In this document: piece by piece, positions 47,343-59,124 of the stretch
Layout of the letters: each line of letters starts with the position of its first letter
Position numbering within the stretch: position 1 is the stretch's first letter
Assembly: GCA_032622095.1 (NCBI GenBank)
Contig: CP136069.1
Coordinates: 124,384,450-124,448,449 of the forward strand
Reading direction: 5' to 3'
Source of the DNA: Siphonodentalium dalli
Taxonomy: Eukaryota > Mollusca > Scaphopoda > Gadilida > Siphonodentaliidae
DNA length: 64,000 nucleotides
Program-made: the position numbers and the translations under genes
Notes under the pieces: generated by a model
Told to the model about the DNA's origin: nothing
The model's input: only the letters and a program-made list of their open reading frames with translations
Databases searched by the model: none

Positions 47343-47802
47343 TAACCCTTTATATACTAAAAACTAATTGATTGGATTAGTATGACATTTTCATAAACTA
47401 TAAGTTCAACAAACGACCATATACAGTAATGCTCTAATTAATCGACTCCTTAGACACAGCAGAATTATGGGTAACTTTTCAGGATTTAGTCGGAAATATG
47501 GCTTGTTGCCATTCATCGGAAAGCTCTCTCCGAGAGCTTTCAGATGATTGGCAACAAACCATATTTCCGACTAAATCCTGAAAAGTTACCCATAATTCTG
47601 CTGTGTTTAAGGAGTCGATTAATTAGAGCATTACTGTATGTTGAATTTATTATCAAAAGTTTCCCTCAATAAATATGACTCCTTCTGTACTTATATTATC
47701 TTTCGTCTGCTTATATTACCTGTACGGTACAACCATTCTGATGTACACTTTTTTTTAACTTCGTGGGGGGGGGGGGAATTCATTTAGTATAGAAAAGGTT
47801 AA
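47343..47802. mobile_element. piggyBac-type foldback MITE, family pB-1, with nested MITE
   Basis: Left half TTAACCCTTTATATACTAAA…ATAAGTTCAACAAACGACC and right half GTTGAATTTATTATCAAAAG…GTATAGAAAAGGTTAA are split at the loop by a Tc1/mariner-like MITE. A G-run (about 47764-47776) lies near the right end. Confidence 0.8.
47424..47636. mobile_element. Tc1/mariner-like palindromic MITE, copy 1
   Basis: It is flanked by TA (47422-47423, 47637-47638). The ends are CAGTAATGCTCTAATTAATC and its complement, and it is nearly fully palindromic over ~100-bp arms (CAGAATTATGGGTAACTTTT, GGATTTAGTCGGAAATATGG). Copy 2 is at 57121-57328. Confidence 0.9.
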
Positions 47803-47942
47803 TTTTAGAATTGTTAGACAATTCCAATTAAGGTTGCATAGAGGTTGCTTGTTCCAGAAAACGAAGCACTTTGCTGGTTCCAGACTACTATTTTCTGGAA
47901 ATGATACTACGTTTATTTTTGCACACCTGCATGTGTGTCATG

Positions 47943-48010
47943 GTTAACCGTTTATATACTAAATACTCATTGATGAGTAGTCATCCCTCAGGAAATATTC
48001 AGATATAAGT
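47943..48010. mobile_element. piggyBac-type MITE, family pB-1, fragment
   Basis: GGTTAACCGTTTATATACTAAATACTCATTGATGAGTAGTC and CAGGAAATATTCAGATATAAG; the right part is lost. Confidence 0.65.
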
Positions 48011-48889
48011 TTCTGTCTCGATTTTAAACATCAAACACACCTCAACCATTTATGAGATATAAATTTCCGACCTATAATACTTCTATTGGCTGGACATATC
48101 TAACTGATTGCCATTTCAGTTCAAAAGAAATTGATTAAAAGTAGGAACATAATTTACATTTGGTCTAAAGCAACAATTTTCACATTAAATACTGGTTGAA
48201 ATGGGGAAGGAAACCCTCAACAAATCAGGCCGTTAATATAATTAGTATAGCAACCGTGTTACGATAAAACACCTCTCATATCTCAGTTATGCTCAAACAC
48301 AACGATATCACATCGCGTAATGAAAAACTCCTGCGTCCATATCTATAAAATCATGACGTCACGGCCTCACTTCGCATTACTCATCCTTATAGTACTGTAT
48401 AAAGGCTATCACGGCGTGTTTGTTTGTTGCTCTGCGCAAATTCCATGCTATCACAGCCTATTGACGACTATATACAGTCATGTATTATAAGCCAAAAATT
48501 ATTTATGTTATAAAGATGAACAATTAATTTACGGCAAGTTAATGGTCGCATAACATTTCAATGTGACAATCTCGGCCAAACCCAAACTACTTCCTATATG
48601 TGCAAATATGACAACCAAACAATCTTTTGCGAATTAAACTATAATTTATTCAACAACATATAATCATTTATTGCACATGCACAACAAACATTCAATTCTG
48701 CTGTCTATCGTACGCGATACAGTTTAGCGTTAAACAGCCCAGTGAGGCCGTGACGTCGCAAAGTTTGAGACGCCATATCTTCGATCTTATGTGGAGATTT
48801 GCGCTGAAATTGTACACACCAACAGAGAACAGCTTGCTTATTATTAATGCACACGCCGTTTCGCTAAGAGCTATTTCCTTCCCCTTTAA
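48011..48889. other. No gene seen
   Basis: AT-rich sequence without supported features. Confidence 0.45.
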
Positions 48890-49350
48890 ATTATCCGAAC
48901 GAATTCAACCTACTTTTGGTCTGGAGGTTCCAACTAATGTTTTGTCAGACATGAAATGTCCAACCTTTGCAAAATTTAGCCAATGTTTGGGTGGTGAGAC
49001 GCACACAACCCCGGTCCCTATATTGGCAAAGACTATATTTACGTGCACGTGTACAGCCACAATATATTAAGCTATGTCTATGTTTGGTCGCCGTTGATGA
49101 GAAGTGCACGTCACCTGTATTTGACATTGAGATATTGAGATAACATGTTGGCCAATGTTGGGAGGTGAGATACACACAACCCAGGCCGCCACGTCACAAT
49201 ATCGGCAAATACTATATTTACGTGCACCTGTACGGCCACAACATATTTAATTAAGCTTGTCTATTTTGGTCGACGTTGATGAGTCGTGCACGTCATCTGT
49301 ATCTGGCATTGAGATATTACATGTCACCGGCTAATGTCTTGACGTGTTCA
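48890..49350. repeat. Repeat family D, copy with ~185-bp tandem doublet
   Basis: CAACCTACTTTTGGTC…GAAATGTCCAACC belongs to family D. AATATCGGCAAA.ACTATATTTACGTGCAC.TGTAC.GCCACAA then occurs at about 49022 and about 49200, with the following TTGGTCG.CGTTGATGAG and GTGCACGTCA.CTGTAT blocks also repeated. Confidence 0.65.
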
Positions 49351-51730
49351 TTTCCGAGATCTTCATAACACGGAGACCGCACGAGAAGTGCACATTATTA
49401 GTTAGTTTTAGTATTATTATTAGTATTGCCATAAGACATACTCGAAAAGTATACTGATAGAACATATTAAGATGAATATAAAAATGACGATAATGAGGAC
49501 TGACAATGGATTACAGAGAAACTACCGCCATTTCTATCTATCAATATTTTTCTATCTTCTTCTTCTTCTATTCTTCTTCTTTTCTTCTTCTTGTTCTGCT
49601 TCTTCTCCTTCTTCTGTCTTTTTATGTGTATGTATATATATCACACTTATCACTGTGTAAATATTGCTCATCTCGCCAGTAACATGTGAATTTATTTCTT
49701 AGAGATTAAAGCATAGCATAGCACAATGTATGTGATATATGGCTACGTGATATAGGGCTACGTGGACACGTCGGTGGAATTTGCCTGGCAATTGTTCTTG
49801 CAATTCTTCGTATAGATGGCTTGATGTACTGTAACATGAATAATAAAATTACACACACGTGCACTACATCGCGTATATATTCCCCACAATGGTGAATTTT
49901 CGCTGAAGTTATTCTAAAGGCCATGCGTCCAAATATAAAAAAAGAAATGAATGAATTTTGATATTTGTCCGCTATTTAGTGAACTAGTTTCTAGTACAAT
50001 CTGCATGTGCGCAAAACGTTTTACCACCAAACTGCAATTATACATACTCATATCACTTATCAAATACATCACACACAATCAAACGAGGACATTCATAACG
50101 AGACATAGAGAAACGTCCTGTTTTTGTTTTTTTTGTAAATGTTTTTAATCAGACAATATATCATAACACAATATATGTAGAACAAGTTACAATTAGTACA
50201 ACAAATTAAACATATATATACTTTACATCGCAAAGAAGTTTGTCTGTTTTTTCATGTTTTTTTCTGGGATATACGAATTTCTTACATAGTTTCTAAAATT
50301 AATTTGATATCACATATTCTATTATCTAGTTAAAATATTTGTTGCACATATACTATCGGGATTTCATACCAAAATAACAAATAAGAAATACTGTTGGCTA
50401 TATATATGAAACATGATTTATCGTCGCTTAAGATCACAATGCATGATAGGCATATACCATAAAACAGTGGTCAGTGATGATTTAAGTGAAAATATGTTAA
50501 CACTGACGATTTTGTCCGGCGATTTCCAAAGCAATCAAAGTCATGGCCCTCTGTCATTGATTTACCGGAAAAAAAGTCAGACAAAACCGTTTTTTTAGAA
50601 CTTAATGAAATTAAATTTGTTTTTTGTTTCGTATTTTCGTTGCTACACAATACATGACCAGTTTTTGGGTCAGGCCGCCATTTACATAAGAGTTATAATG
50701 ACATTACTGTTCTGCCTTTTGTTGAAATTCGGACACAATTTTCGTTTCTCGATATTAACTTTATTTGTTGGATGTCAGATGATTTTAAACACAAGAAGAC
50801 GGGTCATACAGTTACATAATGTTGATTGCAATCGAGAACATTCATTCGCACCCTTCTGCGCGCACTCACACTTTCAACAATTACTTACATAATCAACAGG
50901 CATTAAAATTAAAGCTCTAAACAGGCAATAGGCCGATCCTATAAATTGAAATTGTAATGATGATATACAAAGGAGAATGATCTTAAATCTCGAAGAATGT
51001 GATTCTATCTAATTTTCGTATCAGTTTAGCACGACGCTCAACTGAAGGGTGACTTATTATAAATACTATAATTGAAGTGAGCGAAAGTTAGAATGGAATT
51101 ATAATAACCCTATATTTAACACTGACTGAATGAAATATAATTTGTCAGGCAGGTTTATACCATACCACATGTTACGTTTTGAATTTGTCCGCCCATTGTC
51201 ACCACAACTGGATATTTTTCGATTTTGAAATCCGGGTTTTCTTGGTTTCATGGTGATAATTTCAAATAGGGTTGCTTGATCGCCACTAACTTGATATGTG
51301 GCTGAATTGGCTGAAAATACAAGCAGTGTTGGAATCATGGATTTATCCAATTATATTAACCATGCAGACTTATGACCTTTTTACTTTAAAATGTTATAGT
51401 TTTGTTGGATTTTATATATATGATAACTCAGGCCTGGGCTCGTATTCACTAACTGGATACAATTCGTTTGTTTCTTACACGTAGCGTAGATCATACATTT
51501 GCTGAAGATCATACATTTGCTGGTGTATTTTGTTCAACGGCCTTTCTCCTTATTGCTCATGCTTGAAATGAACCAAATCAGTTGAAACTACAAGCCCAAC
51601 TGATTAGCTTCTGAAATTCACTTTGAAACAGGCCAACAGTCGCATTATGCCACGCCAAATTGTGCTCTGTTTGTAGAAGCAAACAACTTAGAAAAAAAAA
51701 TGTTTGCATGTGATTTTATTCCTATTATGC
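49351..51730. other. No assigned gene; (TTC)n tract
   Basis: A polypyrimidine (TTC)n-rich tract lies at 49555-49620. On the minus strand, a good acceptor CTGCTTGTATTTTCAG near 51310 precedes an open frame to 51099, but the reading has no recognised motif and no clear donor. The rest is AT-rich. Confidence 0.35.
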
Positions 51731-51734
51731 AGCT

Positions 51735-52148
51735 ATGATTGAAATGTCTCTTGCAACAAATCGGCGTGCTGTTTTCGTTCCCGCTAACGCACGGATTTGT
51801 TTCGGCGCAAGATTACAGTCAAACCTGAGCGGCGGGCAGTGTGCTGTTCCGACCAACACAGACACGAGGGTCTATGTTCATCAAAGAGCATGGTTAAGCA
51901 TCAGTATACGGCTGTCTCGAGAGAACGTTAGCTATTAGTATCTCGATCGATACGAGTATGGCTGGTCCGAGAGAGATATTGCCCGTGAAATTAATAGCAA
52001 TTCCGTTTTCTCTGTAATCGGGAGCGCACCGATGAGTTCCCATGATAGTTTAGTGTTCGATGGGAGAATTTCGTATCTATTATGTGAAGTCGTTGTTGAT
52101 TACGACTTGGGTTGTGAAATATTGACTCGATGGGTGAAGCCGGTGTAG
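51735..52148 (+). pseudogene. Possible transposase-like HTH remnant
   Basis: One plus-strand frame is open over 137 codons apart from a TAG at 51936-51938. Around the stop it reads RLSRENVSY, then YLDRYEYGWSERDIAREIN. This resembles the helix-turn-helix start of Tc1/mariner-type transposases (LS..ER..I..L…GWS.RDIAR.L), off by one residue in spacing. The rest is not recognisable. The resemblance is short, so this is a low-confidence call. Confidence 0.2.
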
Positions 52149-52380
52149 ATATGCAGCAAATGAACCATGAATAGTTGAGTGGTTTCTATAGCGTCTGATA
52201 TTCTAGAATTAGACAAGCATGATTATTAGAGATAGAAGCGTTTATGGAATTGTCTGTATATATTATGAATGTTCCACCGCAAAATAACACAGTAGAGAGC
52301 GATTGTATATCGGTGAATTAAAGCACCGCGATGCACGTATTGTTTGAAGCCGGAAATCGTGTTGGCGTTTGTTATATCCC

Positions 52381-53252
52381 GATCCGGTTCCAGGGATCAA
52401 ACTCTCTTTTGTTACACCATGATCCTATTCCGGGGATCAAACCCGCTTTGTTACATTGAGATCCGTTTGTGGCGATCAAACTCGTTATGTTACATGCACC
52501 GCGATCCGATTCCAGGCAATAGACTCGCTTTAGTTACATCGAGATCCGTTTTCAGGGATCAAACTGGCTTTGTTACACCGAGATCATTTTGCAGGGATCT
52601 AACTCGCTTTGTTACATCACGATCCGATTCCGGAGATCAAACTGGCTTTGTTTCACCGAGATCCTTTTGCAGAGATCTAACTAGCTTTGTTACATCACGA
52701 TCCGATTCCGGAGATCAAACTGGCTTTGTTTCACCGAGATCCTTTTGCAGGGATCTAACTCGCGTTGTTACATCACGATCCGATTCCAGGGATCTAACTG
52801 GCTTTGTTGCATCCCGTCCGTTTCCGGAGATCAAACTCGCTTTTGTTAAATCACGATCTGTTTCCGGAGATCAAACTGGCTTTTGTTACATCAGGATCCG
52901 TTTCCGAGATCAAACTGGCTTTGTTACACCCGATCCGATTCCAGGCACGAAACTGGCTTTGTTACATCGTGATTCGTTTCGGTGATCAAACTCTCTTTTA
53001 CATCGAGATCCGTTTTCAGGGATCAAACTCGCTTTTGTTACATCACGATCCGTTTCCGGAGATCAAACTGGCTTTTGTTACATCAGGATCCGTTTCCGAG
53101 ATCAAACTGGCTTTGTTACACCCGATCCGATTCCAGGCACGAAACTGGCTTTGTTACATCGACATTCGTTTCCGGTGATCAAACTCGCTTTGTTACATCG
53201 CGATCCATTTTTTTGGTGATCAAACTCGCGTTCGTAACATCCAGATCCCCTA
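52381..53252 (+). repeat. ~39-bp minisatellite, about 22 units
   Basis: Units follow GATCCGATTCCGGAGATCAA + ACTGGCTTTGTTACATCAC, usually 39 or 40 bp. Most carry two GATC sites about 14 bp apart. Units alternate in 78-bp pairs near 52620-52780, and a four-unit block (52850-52975) is repeated at 53046-53172. Because 39 is a multiple of three, plus-strand frames stay open for over 200 codons. These are repeat artefacts, not a supported protein. Confidence 0.9.
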
Positions 53253-54360
53253 ATAATGTCGATAAATATGTTGTTTATTGTTTTACGAACTATATACGCT
53301 TCATAGCAACTTATTCAAGTCATATAATTCATCAATTAATGATAGATGATTGCACACTGAATTAAGAGCGTTCTTGATAGTCTATTTATTATACCGAAAC
53401 TTATATCATCACGAACGAGACATAACAATGCGTATAGAATGCGGATGGAAAAAAAACTAGAAACTGGAACAGTGTGATTGCATAATACATTCGTTTTCAT
53501 TCAGCTCAAAGATATCCTCATGCATTCGATATATGACGCTTTGAATTTATATATATATATGCATTCTCTGTACAAATTAAAGATTGATTATAGAACCCAT
53601 TCACGGTATCGACTTCCAAAGAACAGATGCTAGGACATAAAAGTAAAACTATCGATTCAGGGACACAATGCATCTGCAATGGGTAAATGTGCACACAAAA
53701 AATGTACATGTAAGTCTGTAATACTTTGCCACTAAGATGAACATGGGGAAATAGATAAACGTTGCTTAATCGTTGATAACTCTCCTATAACGAAATGCTG
53801 CGCGTTGAACCCATTGTTATGTAAACAAAATTGTTATAGTGATTTGTCAATAAACATCGATAATTGTATATAGTAAGATCAAAAACTTAAGTCTAAATAT
53901 GATTTTCAGAATAAAGTCTAAATATGATTTTCAGAATATGTTTCAATACTTTGACATTTTCGAATGTTTGCCGTTACGTTTTGATTAAACTTTATTGATT
54001 AAACTTATTGGACTAATTGGACTTTCGTCGGTAATTTCACTATAATAGTAATGTTTAATTATAACATAATAACAATAATAATTGTTATATGCGAATCCGT
54101 TGTTGGAGTGTTATTAGTAATGAAAATAAGAAGTTGATAATTTTTTACATATACTTGTTGATGATAGTTGCTTTATAGACTTTTATGTTGTTTCGCATGA
54201 ACCCACTTCGAATGCATCGAGTCCATTTAAAAACAATAACAGCTAGATTAGATCTTGTAAAAACCCATGCAAAGTGTGATTGCCAAGAGAGTCGGAATGG
54301 GGAATCAAATTCAAATATGTTTACTCTCATTAAACCATATACAAATACAGTATTTGAGAG
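53253..54360. other. No gene seen
   Basis: AT-rich. A 24-bp tandem duplication (GTCTAAATATGATTTTCAGAATA) lies near 53890-53940. Confidence 0.45.
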
Positions 54361-54363
54361 AAC

Positions 54364-54701
54364 TTAAAGTGACGTGAAACACTCCGGTAGGGTGATCAAA
54401 TAGAACTGGAGAATAATCTTGCTCAAAGTAGTAATTTTTACAAATATTATATCCAAATTGACAACAAACACCGCCATTCTTATATATTAATTAATTACAG
54501 TGACTCTCGATGGCGAAATAGTTTTCGTTAGCTTATCGCATATAGTTGCGTCCCGAAACGAGAATTTAATATTTACAATTGTTCGATTTTTTTTTTATTT
54601 TCGGCGATGATACTAGAATGGTATATTCCTCCAGTTGGCATGGTGCCTGAATACCAACTTACTAGTTTAACGCACCCGAATAAGTACATAATATATCTTT
54701 A
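54364..54701 (-). mobile_element. Short TTAAAG-ended element, copy 4 of 4
   Basis: TTAAAGTGACGTGAAACACTCC to GTACATAATATATCTTTAA, with GGTAGGGTGATCAAATAGAA and CGATGGCGAAAT blocks as in the 40.5 kb copy. Confidence 0.75.
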
Positions 54702-55077
54702 ATAAAGTGAAATACATATAATTACATATATATGCATACTACCGACGTGTTATGTATCTCGAGGTGTATGGAGATATTTCGTCATTTTGCTGCATAACGT
54801 TATCCTTATTATACATTTGGAGAGACTGTCAAAGTGACACATCAAGCCATTCTGATCCTAATATGGGAGGAACTTTTGATACAATATTATGTATATGGTC
54901 ATCTATGTTTAACATGCACAGGTCTGAGACAATCTCTTCACATTTCTTCTTTAGTATAATTATATGGATCAGTTTTGACACAGAACTCTGTTATATAGGA
55001 ATGTACACCTATATGATTCAGGGGAGAAACTCATATCAAACACGTGGTTTCGTATTGATGAGTATCACGCATTCAAA

Positions 55078-55797
55078 ATGGCCGAGACGATCACAAACGT
55101 GACCAGAGACAAGGGAAAAGGTAATAAACTAGGATATATCATATTGCATATAGTATTTTGGTAGTAACGAGCATATGCTATACTATTTTATTTAAACAAG
55201 TTGTCTGTCGAAGGATACTGATACTGACTGGTCAGAATGTTATAGAAAACTACTGAGTATATCTAAACAAATAAGGTATCAACGTGCTTTAACCCTTTCA
55301 GTGCCAAGTCCTTGATCATTTTTCAAATTTATTGATTATAATAATGTGATATATTGATGGAAAGAGCTCTTACAATGAAATATGGGTTGATACAAAAATC
55401 TGACTTGGCACTGATAGGGTTAAAAATAATCTAGCATATGCTCGTATCAGTCAATCTTTTGTGTCAGTTCCTCAATTGTGTTGTGTATTTGCGCACGCCT
55501 CGGCCATTTGGAATGCGTGCATGGTATTTACCAACCTCGAAAACACGTGATTCCCGTGGATGTGGTGGCGGGGTTTTGTGCGACTCCTTTTGGGAACTCA
55601 CTCCAAACTACTTCTCGAGCGGATATCATAAGCTGGTTTCGTCGAAGGAAATTTCCTCTATATACTTCACCAAGTTATGCGGAAATTCTAATAACTGTAA
55701 CCGCGAAGCCATAAACGCCATATCGGATATGGTATCAATTTCTTTGGTTTGTGCAAAACAAAAATCATTTAAAGATAAATACACTCAGTTAACTTGA
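55078..55797 (+). CDS. Speculative two-exon gene, 129 residues, unidentified
   Basis: Exon 1 (55078-55120) starts at an ATG in good context (AAAATGGCC), reads MAETITNVTRDKGK and ends at donor GTAATA. Exon 2 (55451-55797) follows an acceptor ATGCTCGTATCAG. Joining them keeps the frame open to a TGA at 55795-55797. Exon 2 has nine cysteines and no recognised domain. The ~330-bp intron contains a MITE (55288-55423). Weak points: the polypyrimidine tract is poor, a nearby alternative acceptor (TTTTGTGTCAG) would give an early stop, and other frames are also open in this GC-richer patch. No homologue is known to me. Confidence 0.25.
55288..55423. mobile_element. piggyBac-type MITE, family pB-3
   Basis: The ends TTTAACCCTTTCAGTGCCAAGT… and …ACTTGGCACTGATAGGGTTAAA match at 22 of 23 positions as inverted repeats, with TTAA at both tips. 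Confidence 0.8.
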
Positions 55798-55799
55798 TT

Positions 55800-56460
55800 G
55801 TGTTGTATCATAAAGCCGTTAATTATCAAGCCTTATATCCGAGCTCTTGTGTTCTACCTCGACTTTTTATTTCTCCGAATGGGTATTTTATAATATGCTT
55901 TATACCGCAAGTCGACATTCGTAATCTAGAATGTCATGTCTCCCAATGTATGCACTACTAACTCCCACGGGGATCTCCATTCGAAAAAAACATCCGCCGA
56001 AAATAACAAACATCTGCATAGTGCTTATAAACCCCACGTAATATAATTCCTTGTTAGTTTAATATTGTATATGAACGATGACTCATCGAGGTTCCCAAGT
56101 GTAAAGTGGTCATTTAACCTGCGTATATCGAAGTTTAATTTCGAACAAATCTGTACTGGACAGCTGTATATATTCCTGGACAATAGTTACCACGACAAAA
56201 TTTCCACTCACGTGAGCCTTGTCAAGGGGCGTGGTTTTGCTGTCTGTCAATGAGTATTTTGCCTCAGAAAAACGTTTCGTAAACGTCTCATTTATCGATG
56301 TTTATCGGAATTGTTCATTTGTATCAATGTCATATCTCCTTGTATATTATAAAACTGTGCTTAAGTCGGTTAATGGACTCACTACTGGACAGTCGTAAAC
56401 TAAATGGTCTTGGGCTACTATGAACTATCCCAAATTGACCGATGGAATATAAGATTATTG
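55800..56460. other. No gene seen
   Basis: AT-rich with short frames only. Confidence 0.45.
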
Positions 56461-56469
56461 TGCACGTTG

Positions 56470-56999
56470 CAGGGGGGGGGGTCGGAAAAAAAATTCAGGC
56501 ACGTATGGCATTTTTTCCCTTTCGATCATTTGTTGTACCTACCCACCCCCACCGCCAATTTTTTTTCAGCAGTTTTTTTCAGACCATTTTTTTACAACCC
56601 CCCCCCCCCCCCCCCTTTTAACACTAAAACAGAGATTTGCGGGGGGAAATTCACTGTAAACAGCTGTATATGAATTTCTGTGCATACTATTTATCATGGA
56701 TATTAACATGGACATGTAAATAGGAATGAGTCATTTTGAGGTCATTCGGCCAAAAAATCAGGGCTGCCAGCGGCCATCTTGGATTTCAAAATTTGCAACA
56801 AAATACAAATCGATAACTGCCTGCAGTCAGCTTAACAGTTAGAATTACATTATTTCTCTTATTCAAAGTGGTTTTGAAGCCCAACTCATTGCCAAAACAC
56901 TAAAAAAAACAAGCAAAAAATTGCTTGTTGGTGGCTTTGACCACCCACCCACCCCGGCATACGTGCCGGAAAATTTGTTTTCACCCCCCCCCCCCCCTG
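56470..56999. mobile_element. hAT-like non-autonomous element
   Basis: The ends are CAGGGGGGG and CCCCCCCTG, with CACGTTG directly outside both (56463-56469 and 57000-57006). Inner inverted blocks include AAATTC.GGCACGTATG.C and GGCATACGTGCCGGAAAATTT. CAGGG ends are typical of hAT elements, whose target duplications are normally 8 bp; here 7 bp match. It contains several C-runs. Confidence 0.65.
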
Positions 57000-57120
57000 C
57001 ACGTTGTGTTTAATCTAGCAGATTGTGCAAAACGAAAATATACTGCACACGATTACCCATGCCGTCATTATTTTTGCGAAACGAATTTTGGGCTCGACAT
57101 AAATTTGACGCCGACGAATA

Positions 57121-57328
57121 CAGTAATGCTCTAATTAATCGACTCCATAACCACACAGCAGAATTATGGGTAACTTTTCAGGATTTAGTCGGAAATATGG
57201 CTCGTTGCCATTCATCGGAAAGCTCTCGGGGAGTGCTTTCCGATGAATGGCAACAAGCCATATTTCCGACTAAATCCTGAAAAGTTACCCATAATTCTAC
57301 TATGAGTCGATTACTTAGGGCATTACTA
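57121..57328. mobile_element. Tc1/mariner-like palindromic MITE, copy 2
   Basis: Same family as 47424-47636, flanked by TA (57119-57120, 57329-57330). The central arms (GGGTAACTTTTCAGGATTTA) are conserved; the outer right end has small changes (GAGTCGATTACTTAGGGCA). Confidence 0.9.
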
Positions 57329-57330
57329 TA

Positions 57331-58620
57331 GGTCAACGTAGTAGTACATGTAACTGCAAACCGTTAGTTTGCGGAACATTTATAAATCATATACACAAAG
57401 TAGTTTTACGGTAATAAATCATATTGGGCATCATTTGTAATTACGATTCAGCGCAATGGACTTCCTCAGATATATGAAGATGACCTTTCAGCTATTGTCT
57501 CGAAGTTAAGGTTTCGTTGTCAAAGATATGTCGAATATCTTTCAACATTCCCTCAATTCCTCCCGAAACTTATCGCGGCCGTCGCGCGATATATGGAGAA
57601 TACTTTAGAAAAATCGATCATGCGGCAGCATATCATAAATCCATCGCTTTGTACTCCCTCTAGAGAGTATTCGTGCGTGTCTATTTGTCATGTTGTTATT
57701 TCCCTTTGATGTTTATTACCAACAAGAAAAGTCTTCCCATATCGTGACTTTTTCATATTTCATTCTGATGCAGTTTATTCCACAGTCATATGTAAAAACA
57801 TAACGACAGTGCTTTGTTCCATATCACGCCACTTTCGAATTTTATTGCAGTGTGGCGCCAGAAGCGATATTTTTCGTCGGTGAATACACCAAGCACAATG
57901 ATTTCGTCCGGATTTATTTTCTCAATTTGATCATATTTGGGTCTAACTTTAACATTAAGAGCAATATTATCTGCAGAAGTGAGTTAAATTAATATATATG
58001 TCAACATGTTCACATAAATCAGAACATCAAAACAATTCACCCAGAATAATTAAAACGGTTTCCTCGATGGGCAGATATGACAAGTGATAAATATCAGCAT
58101 GAAGACTGTTTCCTGTTTTCCTCAAGAACATTATTGCTCTGACGTCAGATTTGTAGTCGAAGCTGACGCCTTCAACTAAAGCTTTTAAATGTAATCGCTG
58201 GAATTCGCTGCTGTAAGAAGTTAAATATTTCTATTTATTATACGATAAGCTATCAGTTAGTAGTATTTTTGCATGAGATAAAAACCGTTATCCGTCTGGT
58301 GAGATATTGATATCTCACTCGTTTCCATCCGCGCTAAAATTAAAAGTGATTCGGTACTTGGTGTGTTAACATCGCTATGCTAAAAGTCCCTGAGTTTTCA
58401 GGTAACCAGTTGAACATGTATAATATGTGATTAATTGATTTGTTTTGTTAAACGATGTTAGCCCCTTGATTCTCAACTAATCTGTCTGAAAAATGGAACT
58501 ATTTTATATGCACAACCTCATTACCATGGCTGTGCTTTGGTATACAAATTTGGACTGTTCACTCTTCGTTCGAGTTAGCAGTCATCGGACAACTTAGCGG
58601 AATTTATAATAAACAGAACA
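57331..58620. other. No gene seen
   Basis: AT-rich sequence with scattered CpG-containing patches, no supported exon. Confidence 0.45.
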
Positions 58621-58626
58621 TCTACA

Positions 58627-58749
58627 CTTTTTGGCTGGATATGGTAATTATTTCATTCGTGATGACAAAACAAAATGAATTTCCACTCGTGACAGAGACA
58701 CTCTTGGAAATTAATTGTTTGTTATAATTCCCATATCCAACCAAAAGAT
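58627..58749. mobile_element. Small hairpin MITE
   Basis: CTTTTTGGCTGGATATGGTAATTA at the left is complementary to TAATTCCCATATCCAACCAAAAG at the right; total ~123 bp. Confidence 0.65.
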
Positions 58750-58786
58750 ATCCTCTGTATAGTATAGCTAAATGTACCATGTTTTA

Positions 58787-59124
58787 GCCCTTTCTATGCT
58801 AAATTAATTCTCCCATTAAGTTATAAAAGTATACATCTGAATGGTCTATTATCGATTTGGGGGGCTGTATATGTATACATTTGAGCCATGAATTAGTGCA
58901 AAGTACACTCATGTGCTCTATGAACGGTGCAAACAACATGGTAATTATAATGACAATGAATTTATGACTCCATAGCTTAAGCAGACGACAGATAATACAA
59001 GTGCAGAATGAGCCCTATTTATTGAAGGAAATGTTCAGATAATAAGTTCAGCAATCTAAACATTTCCTAATTAGGGACAATTACTCGTCAATGATGAATA
59101 TGTAGTATACTAGAAAAGGTCAAT
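58787..59124. mobile_element. piggyBac-type MITE, family pB-1, with a foreign insert
   Basis: TAGCCCTTTCTATGCTAAAT…AAAAGTATACATCTGAATGG, then a segment of the 14.5-kb MITE family (about 58880-58975), then GCAGACGACAGAT, AAATGTTCAGATAATAAGTTCA and ACTCGTCAATGATGA. Confidence 0.7.

Noticed and set aside
52344-53365. Long plus-strand frames (up to 213 codons) in the 52-53 kb array
   Set aside because: The frames stay open in more than one phase because the unit is 39 bp. The peptide is pure repeat with no start context or splice evidence.
56597-56620. Assembly gap or vector sequence at long C-runs
   Set aside because: C/G runs recur at many sites (for example 10, 12547, 39653, 47764, 56985), mostly inside repeats, so they look native, though run length may be inaccurate.
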